From: Sodalinema lacuna_A
GTDB taxonomy: Bacteria > Cyanobacteriota > Cyanobacteriia > Cyanobacteriales > Geitlerinemataceae
NCBI GenBank assembly: GCA_900149785.2
Contig: FSSI02000006.1
Coordinates: 62,001 to 126,000, forward strand
Direction of reading: 5' to 3'
Length of the DNA: 64,000 nucleotides
Made by a program: the position numbers and the translations under genes. Below the pieces are notes generated by a model that saw only the letters and a list, made by a program, of their open reading frames with translations, was not told where the DNA came from and searched no databases. Shown here one piece after another: positions 62,580-64,000 of this stretch (position 1 is its first letter; every line of letters starts with the position of its first letter).

Positions 62580-64000
62580 TTAACCCACAGCGCCTTCGAG
62601 CTTCAGGCTCAGGAGTTTATCCGCTTCGGCTGCAAACTCCATCGGTAACTCATTGAAGACATCCCGGCAGAACCCACTAATAATCATGGACACCGCATCT
62701 TCTTCCGAGATACCCCGTTGAGCGAAATAGAACAACTGGTCTTCGCCAATCTTCGAGGTCGAGGCCTCATGTTCGACCTTGGCCAGATTGTTCTGAACAT
62801 CGATATAGGGGAAGGTGTTGGCTTCGGCATTATCCCCAATCAACATCGAATCACATTGGGAGTAATTGCGCGACCCTTCCGCCTTCGGTCCCATCTTCAC
62901 CAAGCCGCGATAGCTGTTTTTGGACTTCCCAGAAGAAATCCCCTTGGAGATAATCGTGCTTTTGGTGTTCTTGCCAATATGCACCATCTTGGTTCCCGTA
63001 TCGGCTTGCTGATAGTTATTCGTCAAGGCCACGGAGTAGAACTCACCGACGGAGTTGTCGCCCACCAGGACACAACTGGGGTACTTCCAGGTAATCGCAG
63101 ACCCGGTTTCGACCTGAGTCCAGGAAATTTTGGAGTTTTTGCCTTTACAGAGTCCCCGCTTGGTGACGAAGTTGTAAATCCCCCCTTTGCCGTTTTCGTC
63201 TCCGGCGAACCAGTTTTGCACGGTGGAGTATTTAATTTCCGCGTCGTCCAAGGTCACCAATTCCACCACAGCGGCGTGGAGTTGGTTGGTATCGAACATG
63301 GGGGCGGTGCAGCCTTCGAGGTAGGTGACGGAGGCGCCTTCTTCGGCGACAATCAGAGTCCGCTCGAACTGTCCCGAGTCACCGTTGTTAATGCGGAAGT
63401 AGGTGGACAAGTCCATGGGACAGGTCACCCCTTTGGGAACGAAGACAAACGACCCATCGGTGAAAACAGCGGAGTTGAGGGCGGCGAAGTAGTTGTCGCC
63501 GACGGGAACCACACTACCGATGTATTTCTTCACCAGTTCTGGGTGTTCCTGCAGGGCCTCAGAGATAGAACAGAAGATGACCCCCGCTTCCCCCAATTTT
63601 TCTTTGAAGGTGGTGGCGACGGAAACACTGTCGAAAATGGCATCGACCGCTACGTTGGCCAGACGCTTTTGTTCCGAGAGGGGAATCCCTAATTTCTCGA
63701 AGGTTTCGAGGAGGGTGGGGTCAACATCGTCGAGACTTTTCTTTTTCTCGTCTTTGACCTTGGGGGCGGAGTAGTAGACGATATTTTGATAGTCAATGGG
63801 GGGATAGCTGGCGTGTTGCCAGTCGGGTTCTTCCATTTTCAGCCATTGACGATAGGCTTTGAGGCGGAAGTCTAACATAAACTCCGGCTCGTTCTTTTTG
63901 ATGGAGATGGCGCGGATGACATCTTCGTTGAGTCCGCGTGCGATGCTGTCGGTTTCGATGTCGGTGGTGAAACCGTATTTGTAAGGTTGGTTAACGAGGG
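62580..64000 (-). CDS. sufB: Fe-S assembly protein SufB, N-terminus beyond the window
   Basis: The main scaffold protein of SUF, with about 472 residues visible of roughly 480. The frame is open to the window end, reading LVNQPYKYGFTTDIETDSI, so only a few N-terminal residues are missing. The ATG at 63878 is internal. Motifs are VKMEEPDW-like early region, GVIFCSISEALQEHPELVKK, GCTAPMFDTNQLHAAVVEL, KMGPKAEGSRNYSQCDSMLI and EDQLFYFAQRGISEEDA. It is the first gene of the sufBCDS operon; the usual repressor gene sufR is expected just outside the window. Confidence 0.95.
   Translation of the reverse strand, partial: LVNQPYKYGFTTDIETDSIARGLNEDVIRAISIKKNEPEFMLDFRLKAYRQWLKMEEPDWQHASYPPIDYQNIVYYSAPKVKDEKKKSLDDVDPTLLETFEKLGIPLSEQKRLANVAVDAIFDSVSVATTFKEKLGEAGVIFCSISEALQEHPELVKKYIGSVVPVGDNYFAALNSAVFTDGSFVFVPKGVTCPMDLSTYFRINNGDSGQFERTLIVAEEGASVTYLEGCTAPMFDTNQLHAAVVELVTLDDAEIKYSTVQNWFAGDENGKGGIYNFVTKRGLCKGKNSKISWTQVETGSAITWKYPSCVLVGDNSVGEFYSVALTNNYQQADTGTKMVHIGKNTKSTIISKGISSGKSKNSYRGLVKMGPKAEGSRNYSQCDSMLIGDNAEANTFPYIDVQNNLAKVEHEASTSKIGEDQLFYFAQRGISEEDAVSMIISGFCRDVFNELPMEFAAEADKLLSLKLEGAVG

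Noticed and set aside
62718..63692. Long plus-strand frame opposite sufB
   Set aside because: It is a shadow of the strongly conserved sufB sequence and has no recognisable features.

Overview
The window is a stretch of cyanobacterial chromosome. The evidence is a phycobilisome gene (apcF), the CO2-uptake NDH-1 genes (ndhF3-ndhD3-cupA), ndhB, btpA, a SUF operon, several cyanobacteria-only families (DUF3155, DUF1997, the CCB/DUF2930 family, cyanobacterial exosortase) and a very high density of the HIP1 octamer GCGATCGC. The set fits a filamentous non-heterocystous lineage of the Phormidium/Oscillatoriales type, but that placement is inference. I found no tRNA, rRNA, CRISPR array, prophage or IS element.

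Layout. 1-4008: NDH-1MS CO2-uptake operon (ndhF3 cut by the window start). 4005-7.9 kb: a GAF histidine kinase and small conserved proteins. 8.0-11.8 kb: leuD, leuC and ndhB on the minus strand. 12.1-16.5 kb: a WD40 protein, acylphosphatase and a DevC/DevA-type exporter. 16.5-20.8 kb: corrin-ring genes, with cobL on the minus strand and a cobalamin riboswitch leading a tightly overlapping cobG-cobH-cobI operon. 21-24.4 kb: a PhnD-like lipoprotein followed by a hybrid histidine kinase. 24.3-30.2 kb: DUF1997, an SDR, a DUF2135-like secreted protein, argJ, a VKOR-thioredoxin fusion and btpA. 30.5-33.7 kb: SGNH hydrolase, DegT aminotransferase and exosortase. 33.7-38 kb: an S9 peptidase, a CugP-like nucleotidyltransferase and scpA. 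38-42.3 kb: cobK, an FeS photolyase, an atypical FAD oxidoreductase and moaE. 42.3-50.3 kb: an M20 amidohydrolase and a DUF3352 protein separated by an accessory island. 50.5-53.5 kb: zinc-ribbon, TPR and NPDV-repeat proteins. 53.6-58.6 kb: pheT, glnA with a textbook NtcA promoter, and apcF. 58.7-64 kb: sufS, sufD, sufC and sufB in minus-strand operon order sufB-C-D-S, with sufB cut by the window end.

Most of the window is housekeeping. The accessory part is the AT-rich island at about 43.6-48.3 kb, bounded by two 124-bp direct repeats (3 mismatches). Each repeat holds the DUF3352/M20 gene junction, so removing one repeat and the island would rebuild an ordinary two-gene operon with a 34-bp gap. 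The island carries a frameshifted HTH gene running into a DUF4351 nuclease, two small glycine-zipper membrane proteins and a large membrane protein ending in a SHOCT domain. This is the best candidate in the window for an undescribed system. A second theme is the many short tandem duplications (7-18 bp) in gaps between genes, with in-frame counterparts inside genes.
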